64,000 nt of DNA. Source: Gammaproteobacteria bacterium. GTDB lineage: Bacteria > Pseudomonadota > Gammaproteobacteria > Pseudomonadales > Azotimanducaceae. The DNA is taken from positions 1 to 64,000 of the forward strand of contig REEU01000200.1 of assembly GCA_007694905.1 (NCBI GenBank), given 5' to 3'. This document shows positions 61,951 to 64,000 of the stretch, one piece after another. The translations under genes were made by a program, and so were the position numbers. Every line of letters begins with the position of its first letter. Position 1 is the stretch's first letter. Below the pieces are notes generated by a model. It saw nothing but the letters and a program-made list of their open reading frames with translations, was not told where the DNA came from and did no database searches.

Positions 61951-63204
61951 ATGAGCGAAGCGCGCGTCGAACCGACAGCGGGTAGCACAGCTGCCGGCTC
62001 TGCCTGGGATCTGCCCCTGGAGGCACTCGATCCCGCGCAGCCCGAACTGTTTCAGAACAACACGCACTGGGACACGTTCACCCGTCTGCGCAAAGAGGAT
62101 CCCGTCCACTTCACCGCCGAAAGCGAGTTTGGTCCGTACTGGTCCATCACCCGCTACGACGACATCATGTACGTGGACACCCACCACAAGATCTTCTCTT
62201 CCGAAGGCGGCATCACCATTGCCGACCAGGACGAGGATTTTCAGTTGCCCATGTTCATCGCCATGGATCCGCCCAAGCACGACGTGCAGCGGAACACGGT
62301 GGTGGGCGTCGTCGCACCGCGCAATCTGGCCCAGCTCGAACCGATCATTCGTGAGCGTGCCGGGAAGATTCTCGACGAGCTGCCGCGCAACGAGACGTTC
62401 GACTGGGTGGACCGGGTGTCCATCGAGCTCACCACGCAGATGTTGGCGACCCTGTTCGACTTCCCGTTCGAGGAGCGGCGCAAGCTCACGCGCTGGTCCG
62501 ATGTCGCCACCGCCCGTCCGGGCGCCGGCCTGATCGAAACCGAAGAGCAGCGGCGCGCCGAGTTGATCGAGTGCCTGGAGTACTTCACTGGGCTGTGGAA
62601 CGAGCGTGTCAACAAGGAGCCGGGCAACGATCTGGTCTCCATGCTGGCCCACGGCGAATCGACCAAGAACATGAGTCCCATGGAGTACCTGGGCAACCTG
62701 ATCCTGCTCATCGTCGGCGGCAACGATACGACCCGCAATTCCATCAGCGGTGGCGTCCTGGCGCTGAACCAGTTTCCGGATCAGTACGAGAAGCTGAAAC
62801 AGAACCCCGGCCTGATTCCGAACATGGTGGCGGAGATCATCCGCTGGCAGACCCCGCTGGCTCACATGCGGCGGCGTGCGCTGGAGGATCATGAGGTCAA
62901 CGGCAAGACCATTCGCGCCGGCGACAAGGTGGTGATGTGGTATGTCTCAGGCAACCGCGACGAGAGCGCCTGGGAGCGTCCGAACGATCTCATCATCGAC
63001 CGCAAGGATGCGCGCAAGCATGTTGCCTTCGGCTACGGTATTCACCGCTGCATGGGCAACCGACTCGCGGAGATGCAGTTGCGCATCGTCTGGGAGGAGA
63101 TCATGAAGCGGTTCAAGCATGTCGAGGTGATGGACGAGCCCGTCCGGACACCCTCCGCGTTCGTCAAGGGCTATCTGTCCCTGCCAGTGCGCATCCACGA
63201 GTGA
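61951..63204 (+). CDS. Cytochrome P450 of the CYP153 type, copy 3
   Basis: This 417-residue P450 is the third CYP153-like enzyme. It has FGPYWSITRYDDIMYVDTHH, FIAMDPPKHDVQRNTV, RVSIELTTQMLATLFDFPFE, the I-helix VGGNDTTRNS and the heme loop VAFGYGIHRCMG with ligand Cys367. GGAGG before ATG 61951 gives the strongest ribosome site of the three. It matches my memory of CYP153A alkane hydroxylases most closely of the three, especially in DWVDRVSIELTTQML. It stands alone and ends in a strong terminator. Ferredoxin and reductase partners must be elsewhere. Confidence 0.93.
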   Translation: MSEARVEPTAGSTAAGSAWDLPLEALDPAQPELFQNNTHWDTFTRLRKEDPVHFTAESEFGPYWSITRYDDIMYVDTHHKIFSSEGGITIADQDEDFQLPMFIAMDPPKHDVQRNTVVGVVAPRNLAQLEPIIRERAGKILDELPRNETFDWVDRVSIELTTQMLATLFDFPFEERRKLTRWSDVATARPGAGLIETEEQRRAELIECLEYFTGLWNERVNKEPGNDLVSMLAHGESTKNMSPMEYLGNLILLIVGGNDTTRNSISGGVLALNQFPDQYEKLKQNPGLIPNMVAEIIRWQTPLAHMRRRALEDHEVNGKTIRAGDKVVMWYVSGNRDESAWERPNDLIIDRKDARKHVAFGYGIHRCMGNRLAEMQLRIVWEEIMKRFKHVEVMDEPVRTPSAFVKGYLSLPVRIHE

Positions 63205-63538
63205 CCCGTCCGACCGGGGGAGGTGCCCTCCCCCGGTCGGATACCTGCGTTACCGGGACGACTGCGCATCCTCAAGTACTCCGCGCGGCCGTCCATCAGC
63301 GCCCTTGCGCTGGCCGCTGATCACGACTCCCGTACCCTCCCGTCTCCTCGCCCATCCCGCAAACGCGGTCTGCACGCGCGACGACGCGGCGACATCCGCG
63401 CCCATGTTCTACATTTGATGGGGCGCCTGCGATGGCAGCATGGCACTGATGCGCGCGATACGCTGCCAGCGCAAACCCGGCGCTGGGCTCTGAACGGACC
63501 GCCACCCTGCGCAGGACGATCGACAACGAGACCCATGG
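63205..63538. other. Gap between CYP153 and the Old Yellow Enzyme-like gene
   Basis: After the terminator this 334-base stretch contains no credible gene. Frames that cross it show no family features. It presumably holds the promoter of the gene at 63539, but I see no clear -35/-10 pair. Confidence 0.6.
63210..63240. terminator. Strong hairpin terminator after CYP153 copy 3
   Basis: CCGACCGGGGGAGG-TGC-CCTCCCCCGGTCGG is a perfect 14-bp stem with a 3-base loop, beginning 6 bases after the stop codon. A T run is absent, but the stem is the strongest seen in the window. Confidence 0.8.
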
Positions 63539-64000
63539 ATGACGACGCCCCTTTCCCATGTCCTGACTCCGCTGACGATCAAGCGCATCACCCTGAAGAA
63601 CCGGGTCGTAAGCACAGCCCACGGTACGAATCTGGGCCGCGGCGCTCTGTCAGATGATCTGATCGCCTACCACGTGGAGCGCGCGCGTGGCGGCGTCGGC
63701 CTGACCATCCTGGAAGCGTCCAGCGTGCACTGGAGCGGCCCCATGACGCTGCATGCCTGGAACGACGGGGTCATACCGCGCTACCGCAAGCTCATGGCGG
63801 CCGTGGCGCCCCACGGCATGCGAATCTTCAGCCAGCTCAATCATCTCGGCGTTTACCAGGGTGCACCCTGGTGCCGCCCCTGGTCGGCGTCCGAAGTGCT
63901 GCAACCAGTGACCGGGACACCGGCTCGCGCCATGACCGAGGCGGACATCGCGGAGGTCGTCGACGGGTTCGCCCAGGCCGCTGCACGCGCGCAGCAGGGA
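63539..64000 (+). CDS. Old Yellow Enzyme-family NADH:flavin oxidoreductase, partial
   Basis: The gene runs off the window end, and 154 codons are visible. It begins VLTPLTIKRITLKNRVVSTA with the typical start of FMN-dependent Old Yellow Enzyme proteins, then HGTNLGRGALSDDLIAYHVE, ERARGGVGLTILEASSVH and IFSQLNHLGVYQG, matching the (beta-alpha)8 barrel half that binds FMN, and AMTEADIAEVVDGFAQAAAR. The sequence lacks a stop up to base 64000. The larger 2,4-dienoyl-CoA reductase/trimethylamine dehydrogenase subgroup is possible, since HGTNL is typical there. The start is ATG 63539. Confidence 0.85.
   Translation, partial: MTTPLSHVLTPLTIKRITLKNRVVSTAHGTNLGRGALSDDLIAYHVERARGGVGLTILEASSVHWSGPMTLHAWNDGVIPRYRKLMAAVAPHGMRIFSQLNHLGVYQGAPWCRPWSASEVLQPVTGTPARAMTEADIAEVVDGFAQAAARAQQG

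Overview
The window is GC-rich, densely coded DNA from what looks like an aerobic gammaproteobacterium that degrades hydrocarbons. The evidence is three CYP153-type alkane hydroxylase P450s, three Baeyer-Villiger-type flavin monooxygenases, an acyl-CoA dehydrogenase, a thiolase, an aldehyde dehydrogenase, glyoxylate-shunt isocitrate lyase, a 180-kDa-class NAD-glutamate dehydrogenase, and an imuA-imuB-dnaE2 cassette with LexA boxes of the CTGT-N8-ACAG type. No rRNA, tRNA, CRISPR array or complete mobile element was seen. The species cannot be fixed from this window.

Layout. 1-9.5 kb: small membrane protein, paired fluoride channels (crcB), divergent CYP153, a DUF1295 membrane protein, a Baeyer-Villiger monooxygenase, an acyl-CoA thioesterase-like protein, a methyltransferase-like lipoprotein, a histidine phosphatase and an exported amidohydrolase. 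9.5-11.5 kb: a truncated gene start, an IS3-family fragment, then a two-gene unit whose first gene is a selenoprotein. An in-frame TGA sits inside a U-G-S-C motif and is followed by a bSECIS-like hairpin. The second gene overlaps its stop. 11.5-16.7 kb: a TPP riboswitch and a thiamine operon (thiD, thiE, thiO, thiS, thiG, a second thiE/tenI, tenA). 16.7-21.3 kb: an acyl-CoA dehydrogenase and an intact four-gene Mla-like lipid transport operon. 21.3-25.4 kb: a fossil pqiA-pqiB-RND exporter locus with several frameshifts and deletions, plus an exact 20-bp insertion whose removal restores the frame. 25.5-31.1 kb: a flavin monooxygenase-CYP153 operon, an aldehyde dehydrogenase and a zinc metallopeptidase-like protein.

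31.2-48.4 kb: NAD-glutamate dehydrogenase, an exported MsrB, PBP4, a thioredoxin-fold protein without CxxC, gamma-glutamyltransferase, a DUF938 methyltransferase, NudC, isocitrate lyase (with a second copy of the 20-bp insertion behind it), a DsbA-type oxidoreductase, a large TPR regulator-like protein and an FAD amine-oxidase-like enzyme. 48.4-54.8 kb: the SOS mutagenesis cassette imuA-imuB-dnaE2 with two tandem LexA boxes. DnaE2 carries an unusual insert of about 80 residues that contains a REP-like palindrome also found downstream of the first CYP153. 54.9-64 kb: an MFS transporter, galE (probably with an ATT start), an ankyrin protein, folE, then a Baeyer-Villiger monooxygenase-thiolase pair divergent from the third CYP153 across an operator-like palindrome, and the start of an Old Yellow Enzyme-family gene running off the end.

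How the genes fit together (inference): CYP153 enzymes would hydroxylate alkanes or cyclic hydrocarbons terminally. The flavin monooxygenases would turn ketones into esters or lactones. The aldehyde dehydrogenase, acyl-CoA dehydrogenase, thiolase and thioesterase would process the products, and isocitrate lyase would allow growth on the resulting acetyl-CoA. The P450 redox partners (ferredoxin and its reductase) are not in this window. The most unusual items are the selenoprotein pair, the fossil pqi/RND locus with its precise 20-bp scar, and the palindrome-bearing DnaE2 insert.
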